A DNA stretch of 64,000 nt from Rhabditophanes sp. KR3021 (GCA_963281155.1 CAUJLY010000003.1:6944001-7008000), one strand, 5' to 3'. Shown: positions 10,701 through 25,379, counted from the first letter of the stretch. The notes: generated from the letters alone by a model not told the origin. Made by a program: numbers and translations.

Positions 10701-12841
10701 CTCAGCCATTTATTTGCTGAGGCATATCGAAAAAAAGTCATCTGATGATATTGGTGCTGGACCTCAATAAAGGGACGGCCGGTAATTTTGTTATAATATA
10801 AATATTCAAATGTATATATAACTAAATTTAATGTTGCTCTGGTAATGATAATAAAAAATCAAACCAGTCAACAAACCCCATCTTTTTTATACTTTTACTT
10901 AATTTAAGTACACTGAGGCATTAAAAAATAAGATGTACAGAAAGGATAAAATTACATTCAAAGATGGGGCTTGGTTTAAAAAAAGAAGAAGGAAATGCAT
11001 TTGTTAAGTGATGGGTAAAATATGAGGGTGGTTTAGTGCGTTTTTTGAAAAATATTTAGAAGAAGTTGGAATGTATATGTTTTAGGGGATCGTTGTCAAC
11101 AAATTTATACTCTTTTGCCCCTAAAGTTTAGAGACAAACTTTAAGCTTTTCTCATATTCTACATAAAGAAAGCTATAAAAAGACCTAATTAGGAGAAAAG
11201 ATGACAAGGACGCCTTTAAAAAACAACTCCGAAACCTTTTCTAACCAAATGGCAACAAATGCGCGTCACTACTTTTGAAATATGTAAATAATTAAAAAAA
11301 TTCATTTCCATGCCAAAAGAAAAACAGCATAAATAACAAAAAATATATTATACTACATCTATACTTACAAATAAATATATATATGTATAGTTCTAATCCT
11401 TTTGACATACAAAAAAGAAATTACACTAATGTGGGGATAAAAAATACCTCAGGAGGGTTTGACTTATTTCGAAAGCTGTACTAATAAGCTATGTATGAAA
11501 ATAAATAAATAAAAACCAAGCAAAGAATGATAAGTATTCAAACCTGGTCAAATTAACTCTCCCACAGATATAATGTTTTTTGGTAACTTCATCGTAACAA
11601 TCACAAAAAAATCATGTGCCTCGAGGTGAGAGTTAGAAAAAAATGGATGAAAGAAGTGTAGTTATGCTCAAAATATGATCTACCTATTATGAGGGGTAAA
11701 AAACTAAAATGTATAATATATTTTTTTTGATGTGTCGACGATGTTCCTTCCTCTTTTCATTGAAAAAATCAGAATATACATAGATTTGATTGCATAAAGT
11801 TTGACTTAAAAGCTCTGTCGCACAAATCATTTTTTGGCTAGTCAAGGAGAGAGAGAAGAACAGCTGATGGTGCAAAATGGTCAAAGATAAAAAAGACTCT
11901 TTTTTGTCATAGTCACAATCTACTTTTTCACCCTCTTTTGCACACATTACACATTTTTTGTTGCTATGAAAGAGATAAAAATATCAAAATAAATGTTTTT
12001 TATATTATACTGATAAAAGTATCTAAAAAGTGATGTGAGCTAGAGATACCAAGTAGTAGATCTTTTTTAACAGTTGGGGTAATGTCGAAAGAAAGCAGCT
12101 AGGTCAGGAACGTCTACTAAGACTAGATACTCATTCATTCTTCAAATACCCTTTTAATCTCCTTGTCCAAATTCGTGAAATATTCTAATTCAAAAGAAAT
12201 GGACTCTTTCAATCAAATGTACCACTCTCAACCATTTGAAACTTATTTCATCTTAAGCGAAAGTGTCACGAAACCAATATACATAAACTTCCAATTACAT
12301 TTGACTAATCTCTCAGAAACTTTAATATTACAAGCTGATCTTTTTTAATGATATCCTTATAAGCTGCTTTTGCAAAGATTAAAATATCTCATTTTACATT
12401 TCATGGTAAGCTTAATTGGATTTTTGAGGGATACTAGAGCTTTTCTAATTTTACAAAATTTGAAATGATTATAATGTAATTGGAAATGGTTTTCTTGTTT
12501 TGCAAACTAATATCATGTTTCCCTTTAAAGTCCAACTACACCTTATCAAACTTATTTATAAGTTTGCAAAATTATAGAGGTCCAGGAGTTAACAACTACA
12601 TCAACATTTCCCCTAACCAAATAATAATACAACTACTTTGCAAACATAAAACGTTGTACCCTTATTACACAAATATCACGTTTTTAACAAATACAAAGTT
12701 GAGTACTTAACTATATACTTATTTTGCAACAAATCTTAACCTAACAATCATTTTCTTGCAGACAATCAACTTCAAATTAATTGATGAGTTTAAATATCCA
12801 ACATTTTGACAAATAACTTTTTAAAAAAAATAAAAACTAAC
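7706..12841. other. 5.1 kb without recognisable genes; probably FOXO intron
   Basis: Very AT-rich, full of A- and T-runs. Reading both strands I found no forkhead wing exon (WKNSIRHN-type, KSSWW-type) and nothing else coding. If FOXO is intact, this is its large intron after exon 3 on the minus strand. A TTGTTTAC motif (DAF-16/FOXO-type site) is at 10544-10551 but is expected by chance in such sequence. Confidence 0.5.
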
Positions 12842-13829
12842 CTTCCACCCGGCAGAACTATTGCTATCTCCTTTGTTAGAAAAGAAAGGAACATTTTGGA
12901 CCATCCATTCATAAACTAAACCATATCCATGTATTAATTAAATTATCAAGAAACGTACCTTGCGACAAAGTAAGTCTATGTTCGGGTGAACTTTGGATGG
13001 CTTGTGTAATTAGATCAGCATAACTATGACTACCCCAGGCATTTCGTCGGGTAGTAGTCTTTTTTGGTGGAGTTCCACCACCGCCCATATCGATGTCGGA
13101 CATTAAAGTGTTGTTGTTGTCGAAGGAAGAACGTGAGCCGGCAATGAGGCACGACGACTTGCCATGATTTGAGAAGTCTGAGGCTCCGAGAGCGGATGGG
13201 GAGGTTTGGAGGTTGGATAGGTTGGAGGAAACGTCGCCGTTTAGAGATTCTGATGGAATGTTGTCGGAGCTGTCGAAGAGGCTGAAATGGAAGGATTATT
13301 TAGATTTTGGTTTTGGCATTTGATGGTTTTACTCTGACTCTTCTGGAATTTTATCGTAAATCAGAGGTGAATTAGAATTCCCCTCGAATTGAGGACGTCG
13401 CAATGGCCACGTGTTACAACGGTCTCTTTCCATTGGCAACAATTCATCTTGGGCATTGTTGAGGTCGTTTATGCCGTGATAATTAGAGGATCCAGAGGCA
13501 TCCACGACACCCATGTTGGGATTGTGGTAAGGAGATTGGTCGTAGTGGTGGAGGTTCACCGATGAACCGACACCTGAGTCATCGCCCGTCGACGCTAATC
13601 TAGTGTGAGAAGAAGATGCTGAGGAATGGGCCGATCCAGTGTCGTAAGTAGAATCGTTTATTCCTGCGGATGGCATCATGTATTGTTGGTTAGAGTTCAA
13701 ATTAGAGGGGGAGTTGTTGCAAGCCATACCATGCTCGACTTTATGATGAAGAAGGGGATTAGTTGAGGTAGATGCCATGCCTGTCATCATCATTTCTTCC
13801 GTGCCATAAGGAATTCCGCTCATGTTCAT
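12842..13829 (-). CDS. FOXO forkhead transcription factor, proximal first exon and start of DNA-binding domain
   Basis: FOXO factors are nuclear effectors of insulin/PI3K/AKT signalling. Exons on minus: 13829-13333, 13281-12959, 12915-12842, with introns of 51 and 43 bp; phases agree. Exon 1 (165 codons) is serine/asparagine-rich and has the N-terminal AKT/14-3-3 site [12 protein letters not shown] (RxRxxT, Thr140). Exon 2 ends in [18 protein letters not shown] and [11 protein letters not shown]; exon 3 continues [24 protein letters not shown], stopping at the point where NSIRHN should follow (donor AAG|GTTAGT). TTTRRNAWG and QVYEWM are like nematode DAF-16b. The rest of the forkhead wing, nuclear localisation region and transactivation tail are not seen anywhere in the window. 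A second N-terminal module lies 11 kb upstream at 25013-25379. Confidence 0.93.
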
Positions 13830-16800
13830 TTGTACGGATTTGGTTGGTTTTCAACTAAGTAACTCTTTCGAGAATAGTCTTAGTAATAGACGACGAAACA
13901 AAGGAAAAAGGAGTAGTAATAAAATCTAGCCAAGATATTACTATATAAATAGTTTTAGACTATTTCAGAAAAAATATTATATATTAATTTCGGTCTTTAA
14001 GATCAGTTTTAAATAAATCTATAAAATAATTTTGTCCATTAATTCCATTAACAAGATCAACAAAAATCCGAAAGAAAAAATAGTAAGACTCGACAATTAT
14101 GGATTAATAATTGAATTTTGTACGTGGTGTGTGTTGCACATACCGTTTTCACAAATATATGTAGAAAATATTTCATCGCAAATAATGTATATAATAAGAG
14201 TGGATGGGGTAGTTGTGCATATGAATGATGTAGTTTAGGGTGGTAGTAGAGATAGTGGATATATTTATAAAATAGGTTTCTCGGTACTTTCGTAGATATA
14301 TACTTGATAAGAGGGTAACAAATTGTTTCATTAAAATACAAAACTTTTTTTAGAAAGGATGTGTAGAAGAAGGTAAACCTTCAAAAGAGAAGTGTGTTTA
14401 TTGGATGAGAAGGTAATCGTAATTTAATATGAATATTTAAAATAACAAATCAGTTCAACCACAAAAATACATCAAATATATATTGTGAGAGGAAAACATC
14501 TTTTTGAATATAAAATATGAGTATGTATGTGATAAGAAAAAGGTCTCGATTTAAAATAAATCAAATAATGCATCTACTTTCCGTCAACAATTAGTTTTTT
14601 GTCGCAAGAAACTCTTTAGAAATCATTTTTGAAATCATCTTCTTTTTTGATATATAATAAATGGATAGCTTGCAATTATGCAAGCCTTTTCTCTTTTTAA
14701 AGACCATTCTTCTTAGTCTTCGTCTCTTTTTATCCTAGTCGTGAAGGAGAATATATAATAAGAATGGAAGAATGATGGAATGAATTGAATAAGTATTATT
14801 AGAGATACATCAAATGGGAGTTGATCAATAATAGTTGACAGTGGTGTTTTCTTTCGTCAACTGTTTAAAGGGGAGTAATTAGCTAAGGTAGATAGGAGAC
14901 AGCTTCTTGTACCTAACAACAGTTTGGGTTGTGTTTTGGATGGGTTGTTAACATATGATTTTGACAAAGTTACCAAAAAATGTTTCATGATTGAGGACCT
15001 TGAAACACATGTTTTATTGCATTTAAAAAATTACTGTAAAATATAATAGACAATGGGTGATTTGTCAAAATAAGGCTTATTACCAAAAATTACATGCTAC
15101 ATTTTATATTTCAGCTATGCCTAAATGAACATAATAAACTGAATGTGTTTTTTGGTTACAAAAAAAGCAATTAAAAAGCTTATCACGTTTATCTTTTGTC
15201 AAAAGTGAATGGGAATACATTTTTTGTTACTTGTGTCAAAGTAGGCACCATCAATATAACTTTCCTGCAAATGACACATAATAAATAGGCATTTAAAAAT
15301 ATTAAATGGTCTAAAAAAGTTAAAAATCTCTATCGTTTTAACTTTTTCCATATTGTAATATAGCTTAATAACGTCAGATGGTTTAAGATGATAAAATGGA
15401 TATATTTGTTAAGCAAACTTCTTCAGAATGTTCACAATTTTAATGTTTATTTATATGCATATCTATCTAGAATGCATTTTCAAATTAATTCACAAATCTT
15501 TCTTAACTGCCATAAGATACTATCACACAACTATATTTTAAACGAACTACTAAATTTAAAAACTTTTCGCCTAAGAACGAATTATGTGTTGAGATGCATC
15601 AATTTTATTGATATGGGGCGAGAATTAAAGTATATACACAAACTAATACAGGTTTTATGTTCCTAAATCTATAAAAAAATTTGATAATTAATTGGTCATT
15701 ATATTCAAGGCGAATTCCAATTAGTGAAGCCCCAATATCCATAAAAACTCAGTTTCAATTAAAGTAACTAACTGACAAAAGTTTAACCAAGGACGAAGAA
15801 ATTTTGAATTAAATTATTATTTACACATTTAATCAAAGAGTGATGATATATGGATATGTATGAGAATAACTTGATTAAAGGAAAAATATTAATTTAATCT
15901 TAATTATCTCTGAACAAGAACTACATATGTATTACGCCTATATGTATTACAATTATTACAATTTAAAAAGAAGCTGACATCAAAAGTTTAATTTAATTAT
16001 TTGGCAGTATAATTATGTTGGTACCCAACATTTTGTTGCTACTCAAAATTATGTTGCTACTCAAATTTTGTTGCTGCTACTGGAGTAGGGCAAAAAATGA
16101 TAAGAAGCGGAAAATTAATAGTAGAAGGGCATACAGTGATGATATTTCATTCAAATATTAAATTAAATGACTCTCTTCCTTGCACTGAATAAGTTTAAAA
16201 ACTATTTTTCCTCACCAAAAAGCCTCAAAGAAACTCACAAAGAACCCTAGTACACATCCTGTTAAAAACTACTTTTTTATAAAACATTTTAATAATGTAT
16301 CCTTAATAAACATCACTACTACTGAATCTCAAAAAAATAAAATGAAATACATATACACATACATTCAAAAGAAATAATTTTTTATGAAATGTATGTGTGA
16401 ATGCATTTAAGTATGTATGAATAATGGAATGAACCTTCAAAAGCCACAAAACAACCTAAAAAATAATATAAGAAGGTGACTTTTTTTTGGTGGTAGGACT
16501 GGCCAAGTTTTGTTTTTTAAGAACCACTTTCGAAACGTCATCCTTGCAAAAGTAAGTGTGTTATTCAAATTTAGAGTCATTTTGGTGATATGAAGATAAA
16601 TATACATATCTTTGCACTTTTTCCACAAAACCACCCCTACCTACTAGATACTACTAGTGTCACAAAAAACATTCATTTGAAGGTTTCCTTTTTTTAAGTT
16701 TATTGCACCAGGTTAAGAAAGAATGTAACTAAAGAGGAGAAGTTTTTTGATATGTGTGACAGGAATGGGTAATATTTGGTGGCATAGGTATGGAATGTAG

Positions 16801-19800
16801 TATAATGAAAAGGGTGAAAGTGGGTAGGTATTGCGGCAACAATGGAAGCCCTCATTTTGAGGAAACCGCGGTAGAAACGTGAAGATGTGAAGGCAGTTTT
16901 AAGTGTATGCAGGTCCAGTTATCAGTAGTCGGGGAGCAAATTTATAAATTATTATGATCTTGTCGTCGTGAACGTGCCTTAACGTCTCGACCACTTTTTG
17001 TACCCTTTGCGATTGGAATCGACGACAAAGTGGGGTGTCAAGTGACAGTGATAGTGAGAAACGATCAGTGTAAACATTACTAAGAAGATATATCACATTA
17101 TGATATCGCAATATGTATTTTGCGTTGACGATCATCAGGCCTATAGATATCTAAATATAAATAGTAAATGTGTATTTATATCACCACACCAAAACACAAC
17201 CTTATCACCACCAAAAAGGACAAACATCCATAAATTCAAAACACACATACATATTCATGCATTATTCATCAAAAAATTCAATGACAAAGCTTAAGAAAAA
17301 GTGTCCGGATTCATGTGCACTTTTTTGCTTACTATAATAATTCATTCTCTCAAATGCTCCCAACAAGTGCATCTAAATATACACACAAAAAGGAGTAGTC
17401 ACTTTGTCTGATGAAACAAAATTATTATTATTAAAACATCATCACCAATGACACATCTACTCACCTTTAACCCTTTTTTATCACAGCCAAACAAAAGTTA
17501 TTTTGCAATTAGACACAACCTCTTAAAGTTCATAAATCGCCATAACAGATGATGGCTTTTGGTGTGTTTATGTCGTTAAAAAAAGATCCTAATAAATAAC
17601 ATTTTGTTGACACACACAAAAAACAGAGCATCCAAAAAGACACCAATTGTATTAATGTATATACACTTTGTTTAAGTTGGCTCTCAAAACATAGGAATTT
17701 ATTTAATTTCAATCTATGAGCCAAGTCGTGTTCTTTGGCATACCCGAAACACAAACTATACGCTCTTAGTTATATTAAATGCAATATTTCACACTACTAA
17801 ACTACGCCATTCAATTTTTGCTTTTGATAAAAATATAATGCCTTTTGGAATTAGCTGAATAAAGAAGTGTGAAAGTTGTTCTTTCTTTGTTACCTTTGGA
17901 GGGCAAAGGAGAGTTGATGGACAGAATTAGGGAGTTTTTGCTTAAAAGATACTTTTTAGGGAAATGATAACAGTTCTCCTAAAATTTAATTCCTTTTCAA
18001 AAACAAAAAGTTGAAGTATCTTCGTTTTGGGTAGATTAACCGAAATTCGGAAAGTTCCCAGGCACCTATATGTATAAATGCTCAGTGTCAAAGTTAATAA
18101 GACACAATAAAATATTAATCTTAAAAATAAACGTGTCTAGTTAATAGTATTATCTATAGTACGACAAAAAGATAAAAGAATGAAGTTTGTTAATATCTAT
18201 TATGTTGCACTTATCATACATTTATATATATAACTTTTCTTTAAATTCTTTTTAGAAGGGCAAGACAAGATGCAAAGAAAGAAAAATTTAACAATGGAAG
18301 TCTGAATTCGAGTCTCTTTTTTTGACAATCACAAACATTTAGTAGTTAACTGACAAAAAATAACTACCATTAAGAAACTGGAAAAGGCGAGCTGTCTAGA
18401 GGGAAGGATGGTGTTTTAGCAAATGTAAGGATTTCCCTCTTGTTTGAAGAAGAGGCTTTATTAAATTTAATCATCAACTCTCTTTTTTGAGACGTCTCTT
18501 AAATAGATACTCAACATTTGATAATTACAAGGAAATGTGATAAAAATAAAATGATAACATAGACTTTTTACTACGCAACTATTAAAGCAATATCAAATTT
18601 GGTGGGAAATCGACGCTTAAATATAATCATACTGACATCATATTAAAAAAATTGTTCAATGTCAAGGCTTTCCCTTTTGAAATTGACAAAAAAGTGTGAG
18701 CCGGGAAAAGTCTGTCTCTTTATACATTCAAACTACAACTACATACTTTCCTCCTCAAATAATTAATTGGCAAAAATATTTGAATTTGGACTCAACACCC
18801 TCAAAAACATTTTGAAATCCTTGTTAACAAAGTATACTTTCAAATGACATCAAATAACTTTTTCAAATCACATCTGCTTAAATGATCTTTGAAACTTATT
18901 TATTAGTGATAAACGCAGTTTTTTGAAACATCTCCCAATAGACTGCTGCCTTCAACAAGTAGAATGACTGTAGTTTAAAAAAAGATGCGCGGGTAAATCT
19001 AATATCAAGTGACTAAATTTATTCAAAAAAAGACAATACAAAGTAACGAAAATTTATTCAAACAGTAGCGGGAGCAAAGTGATGAACTTTAAGTGCATGT
19101 CACAGTATTTTTTGTTAGTATTTGGTTTTTTGTTTAAATTTTTGGATTGGGGGTGACGGTTAAAGTATCAAAGAACAGAATATAAAAGCTAGTATGGTTT
19201 AAGGCTTTTTCTTAGGGGTGAAAGACTTTTGAAAGTGACACAAATGAAAGTTTACTTTAATTTAGTTAAAGGCGATGTAGTTTTTTTACCCCACTACCTA
19301 AATTAATTTATGTTTGGGTGGGAGCAATGAGAAGGTGTATAATATATTTTATTAGTGGTAAGGGAACATATAATATTTTTTCCTAATCAAAGGTTATGGA
19401 GAGAGAAATCATATGATTTTAACACTAAATTAAACTACTGCCGCAAAAATGTGCTAAAGAAGGAAAGCCGTTTAATGATAAAGACCAAGGATTAAAGTTA
19501 TTTTGGTGTCCCTTAAAATATATCATTTTGATGGCGTAATAAAATCATACAATCTTTGTTTTGTTGTTGTGGAATGGTGGGATGAAACACGTTAGAAATG
19601 TATTAACTAAATTAATAATATGTACGCTACCGAAATCCGATTGCGTCATTCCAAATGACAAAAGATATTAAAAGGATATTATTAGAGATGGAAGTTTTTT
19701 CATCATCTTTGGATAGATAAAGGTTGAATTTAGTTGGTAAATAGGTAGTTGATTAGCTTTTACGTAAAGAAAAGCAAAGGTTTATTAAGAAAGAAGACTC

Positions 19801-22800
19801 AGTCAGATTAGTTAGAAAGTAAAACACTAAATAAGGTTAGTTCGCAAGATTCTCAAAAAAATGAACCTTCAAAGATGATAAATATTCGGATAAGAGAATA
19901 AATGGCTTGTGGTTTTTAAAATGTATGTTACATCTTTTATAGATTGAAACAATGTTAAAAATGAAATTGTAAATGGTAAATATGGATCATGTTGATCAAA
20001 AAGTGCAAGGTAATGTTAAAAGCAATATTATGGGAATAAATGATTGTTTTGATAAGAATAATGCTTTATTCAACCAAATTCTAATCAAATAGTTTGCCTT
20101 TTTTTAATAAAATAAAAGTTTAAGTCAAACCAAACTACAAGTGTGTATGTTGTCATTTTAAACCAAATTGATTAAAATCACTGTCAAATATTTGCATAAA
20201 CCGAACCTAACTTGAGCAATATCAAATTGTTTCAAAAGTCAATTGAATTATCGGGACTTATTATTAACGTCAATTGAGCAGTAGTATAAATATATAATAT
20301 TGATGGATATTTTTTCATATTGTATATATGTGTGTGCAAGTGTAAAATATAATAATCATCTTTGTCTTCATTTAATTTTGACAACATTTTAAAATAAAAT
20401 AGAGATGATTGAGATGAATGAAGATGATATCGTGGTGGTTGTGTGAAAACGTTAACAACTATTACAATATATTAGTCACTAAATGCATAGATGTGCCGCA
20501 TCTGTAACGTACACTTTGATAGGAATCCTTTTCTTCTCTTAATTAAGGACTAATTCAAAGATAATTCAAGGTATAGTAGTTTGTTACGGTAAAATTGAAT
20601 TAAATTGGTGTGTTTAATTAGGTAGCTTGTAATATAAGTATAAATTTCTTGTTTTAAATTGGGTAACTAAATATAACAATATAAAAATGTATATGCAGCC
20701 CCAACAAATGACAACTTGATATCGAGGCGATATTTAATATGCTTCTCATCCCTATCGAAAAGTTTTAACCTTTTACCCACAAAGGTTCATATATTTATCC
20801 AAATCCGTATCCCTCTCTCTTATTATTTATTTATCTTGCCTTCATTATATACCTTTTTGGAGCTTAGTTGGGAATAACAAGATACTCTTACTCAATTTTA
20901 TTATTGTCATTAAAGTTCATAATTTAAATTCAAATTTTTTATTCCCTATCAAATGAATTGGTCTGGTGAATTAAAAAATTAAAATAGTCTAGGTCTATTT
21001 TTTGTTTACCATTAGTCTAAATTTAAAATAGTTAAAAAAAAGACAATTTAATAACACTACACATGCACATATAAAACGAAATGAATGTTAAAAACAAAAA
21101 GGGCAAGTATTTAGGGGTAGTAGAAAGGTTCCCTTCACAGAATCTCATACCCTCAACTATTCTTGCAAGAAGGAAGAGCTTAATCAAATAGAATATACTT
21201 ATGTCATTGGGAAGATGAAGAAGATGCAGTTAGAAAGACATTTTTTGTCACTTTCTTCAATAGATTAAAAAGAAGTTTATTTAAGCAATTGATAAGGACC
21301 CCGGTAAGTAAATGAATGTTTTTACTTAGTTTCTTCTCTTTTTTATTAGTATGCATTTATGTAATAGAAAATTGAGCAGATTTTTTTATAAAAAAGAGTT
21401 CAATTTTTGGTGCGACACCAAATTGTGAACATAACAATATATCTTTGTCAAAAAAGACAAAACTAAAGCATTTGATTGGATGCGTGTGGCGTCATCAGTC
21501 GAAGAAGTGATTTCAATAAAAGATATATCTCCTGAAATAAAATAAACTACATATGATATAGTTTCTCTCAACAAAATGGTTCATCAATGTTACATCGATG
21601 TTACATCTATTTGTTGCGAGGCAAAAAGAAAAGTGCAGTGAAAACTTTGTAAGGTTGATAGAATTTAGTAGTACTATTTATATAGAGTTGATTTGTTGTA
21701 TAGAAATTTGTAAAGTGCATAAAAACTGCACACTTCGTCAACAATTTAAATTTTCTACAATACTTAACTACCTTTTCTCGTCCTTTCTATTACAGACATC
21801 ACCTGAAGAAGTTAAATCACTTTTCAATAATAGGTACATCTCGCAAGAACCTTGATCTTTTATAACAGAAGCTTCCAAACTTATTCCAAAATAAAAACAA
21901 GAGTTAGATGTTTTTTCGGATGAATACTTACTTCATTGCTACTTTCCCAAAAAGTAATTCTAAGTACTGTTAATTAAAAAAGTCCCAAACAAATAAAGTT
22001 AACTAAACTTTTTGTAAACTGAAAAAAGGTCATAAAAATAGGTGGAACATTATGCATGCTTTCAATAACTATTACTCAGTCAAAAGTCATAAATTAATAT
22101 TAATGAGTGAATTAATTTAAAAGGGAAACAACGTGGAATTAATATTATCAAAACTTATTCTAAGTATGAGGCTGTTTTTGATGCCATAAATTATGATACA
22201 ACACTAATAAAATGCTTAATCAACCTTGAATTATTTTTTGAAACCACGACATAACCAAAAAATAGTTCCTTTGGTTCTTTTTTGAAGGAAGTAAAAAACA
22301 CAAAACACAACAAAATAATAAATTTATTCCACTTGGTCTAAAATGATTGAGAGTAGTAGAAAGAAGCTTTTTACATAAAAAACATATAATATAAAATAGT
22401 TCGTTTTTTGTACTGACGAACCTAGCTTCCCACAATTCCATATACATATACTTTTAGACAAAAGGAAAAATGATCAATCAAATGTTCACCCATTATCTAA
22501 ACTGCCCAAAAAACAATAAGTTAACTGATAAGAATAGAGATACAAAAAACAATATCTCAACCAAAGGCGATGATGGTACATTATTTAGAAAAAATAAATA
22601 TTATATAAAAAAATAACTCTAAACATTTTTATTCCCGCACCACAACACACATATGATTGTATGTGCACATACTACGCGTACAACCCTTATCTACTATCAA
22701 ATATATGACAATTTTTTGCGGGCAGCTACAGGCTTGACACCATCAAGTAATGAGATGAGCTGCTCCCACCAGCCTCTACCCTACAACTCTCAATATGACA

Positions 22801-25012
22801 CCCCAAAACCTACTCCCTATCATTCTCAACTGATAACCACACCATCATCCAACAAAAAAACCTCCACAACCACAACTTCTCCTTTCCCACCAAAAAAATG
22901 AATTAAAAAATGAAAAGCTTTACACACACACCACACCACCCATCCAATATTCACCAACAAAACAAAACAAATAAAGAAGAGACACTAACCATATACTATC
23001 TAAATAACTGCATACTTTATTGCATAGATGCGTTCATTACCCCCCCAAAAGAGACTACATATATCTTCTCATCTTTTGTAACCATGCCGCACCCCAAGGC
23101 CACTCGTTTTTTAAACACTAGTTGGAATATACATGTGGTCTGTATGTTTTTTGTGTGTATATATATGTTGCATTCACTCCATTACTAACAACCACAAAAA
23201 GACTTAGTATTAAAAAGAAAGTAAGAGACATTCCAAATATATAGAAAAAAAATGGTGATGCATGTGTTTTGCCTTTCCCGTTACACTGAACGGAAATGAG
23301 AAGTGTGTATGTAGCTTTTAAAAAAACTGAATATTTCTTCTTTTGCTTTTAAAAAACAGTTGACATTTCAAACAACAAAATAATGTGAAAAATGTATGAA
23401 GTTAAATGTGTGTGGTAGTGTGGTTGTTTTTAGTGAGAGCGCAAAAGCCAAGGCATATTTAAAAGCTAGAAGTTGGTGGTGGGAATGAAAGTTAATTAAT
23501 GTAAAAAAAAAGGAATATGAATGAAATGATCACATCTAGCTTGGATGGTACTATTTTTTGATGATGCGTTTATGCAGGGTGAGGGTATCAACAACAAAAA
23601 TAACATACAAAAAGACATATCAACAAAGTTGCAAGAGAAGAAGCTGTGTTTTTTGGTCGGTGAAGGGGTTGTTTATGGTTAAAAAATGGAAATTGAATGA
23701 GGAAGGGCAAATGTTAGTTCCTCATTAAGGGAAATCGGGAAGATGGGTGAAGGGATGGATTTAAGTAACCTAAGAAAGAATTTTATATGATATTTGGTTC
23801 TACTTCAATTGAGTCTATTTGTTTTTTGGTCTCGATAAAAATGAAAATTTTAAAATAGACTTTGCCTGCAATGAGTCAATCTCCAAATTAAGGATAGAGA
23901 ATAAGTTGCCGTAGATTAGAGTTTGACGTATGCAAAGTACATTAAAAAGTTCCTAAAAAATATCATAGCTTGACTCATCGTGTGTACCAATGTATGAATT
24001 TTGAATAGAAGGAAATGTGAAGGATTCGAAAAAATGAACAGGAAAGATAGTCATTTCCGTTGTAATAGATATCCATGTACACATATTTAGAGGTACCAAC
24101 TAATAATAAAGTTATGCAATTGTCAAAATTACTATTTCGTAAGGTAGAATAAGGGTTTAAGTGATTATTGGTTAACTTTTAATCTTTTTTGAGTTGTCCA
24201 CTGATTTGTTGAGAATAAAGATTAGTTTAGTGGTGTGGTAGAGGAGGGGAAAAGGTGTGTGTGGTAGTAAGGCAACTACATAATTTGATTTCCACTATTT
24301 CTTTTTGTCAACTTAAAGGGTTTGAGAAGATAGATTAGATTGGGGTTGTTTTGTAAAAAAGAGGTAGCGTGCTTGGAATTCTTTGGTGGGTAAACCGAAA
24401 AGTTGTAACATTATTGGGCTCATTTGGTAAATACATATACAATTTAGAAACTTTGGGAAGTCCGGTTGTTATAAATTCATACGTAATAAAACATTTGTCC
24501 AATAAGTTATTACGCGAAATTAATAGCTTAAAAATGAATTAAATTATCTTGTCTACCCAATAAGCTTCAAATATATATTTTTGAGTATGAATTTTTTCTA
24601 TCTTTATTATATATTTTTAGAAGCCAAAATTTATTCAAAGTTTGTTTATTTATTTGAATGATATCATCAACAAAATTGAGTTAATAAAATGGGAAACCAT
24701 CAGTTCTTGGAAAGCCTCTTTTATTAAAGTTAATTAAGGAAATAAAGAAGAAGCTAAAGTACACATACATTATGCAAGAAGTGTCATGTGCAAATCACGT
24801 TACCTGTTGGTTATTTGATGAATTGATGATGTAAAATGTTTTTGTTGTATTAACGCACGAAAGGAAGTGATTTGACCCAATAATAATACGTACTAATACT
24901 TTGCAAAAAATAAAAGTTGAACTTTATCACAAAGCTCAATTAGAATAATTTAAAATTTCAGAATAAATCAGAGTATTTAGATTTTTTGCATTTTTAGTGA
25001 TGTAAAACATAC
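13830..25012. other. 11.2 kb between the two FOXO 5' modules
   Basis: No convincing exon on either strand. It should contain the proximal FOXO promoter just above 13830 and the long intron of the distal isoform. It is AT-rich with many A/T runs and poly-pyrimidine tracts. An imperfect repeat of GTTGCTACTC is at about 16030-16082. A TTGTTTAC motif is at 21002-21009. Confidence 0.5.
16030..16082. repeat. Short imperfect tandem repeat
   Basis: About three degenerate copies of a 17-18 bp unit (TTTTGTTGCTACTCAAA-like), in the FOXO intron. No function inferred. Confidence 0.55.
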
Positions 25013-25379
25013 TTATTGTCGATGTTAAGTCTTCCATACCTTGAACTCAAACTGTCGTAGGAAGTATATCCCATTTGCTGCAAAGTACCACCTCCTCTAT
25101 TTCCATAACTTTGGACATTAGGTCTTTTGTAAGCTCCAAATCCACTGAAAGTAGACGAACGTGGTTGCATTTGACTGACAAAGTCTTCATCATTCTCAAA
25201 GTTATCTAAATTACCGCTACCTGCAATTAACAAGTTAATGAACCATCACAAGATACCTCAAACTTACCTCCAAAAGAAGAGTCAAGAGATGGACGTCGAT
25301 TAAATGAATTGAAATTGCTTACGGACCCTTGTTGCCAGTTAGCATTCTGTTGTGAGGCGTTTTGGTAGTTATTTTCCAT
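25013..25379 (-). CDS. Distal alternative N-terminal exons of FOXO (inferred)
   Basis: Two exons, 25379-25268 and 25220-25013, with a 47-bp intron (GGAG|GTAAGT ... TTGCAG|GTAGC, phase 1). They encode about 106 residues starting MENNYQNASQQNANW, rich in Asn/Ser/Gly, with NRRPSLDSSFGG and RSSTFSGFGAYK. The last exon ends AATAA|GTATGT in phase 2. The next acceptor that fits on the minus strand is FOXO exon 2 at 13281, which also expects phase 2, and I see no other minus-strand exon in the 11 kb between. The joined frame reads ...RLNIDN-NLFDSSDN... . Nematode daf-16 uses distant alternative first exons in the same way. This module lacks the RxRxxT AKT site of the proximal exon. It could instead be the start of another gene whose exons I missed. 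Confidence 0.6.

Noticed and set aside
12163..12710. Short plus-strand frames in the FOXO intron
   Set aside because: AT-rich composition, no motifs, no splice context; consistent with random open frames.
22650..23190. Plus-strand frames rich in Thr/Pro/His (ACCACC-type)
   Set aside because: Simple-sequence DNA with biased composition; no start context or homology.
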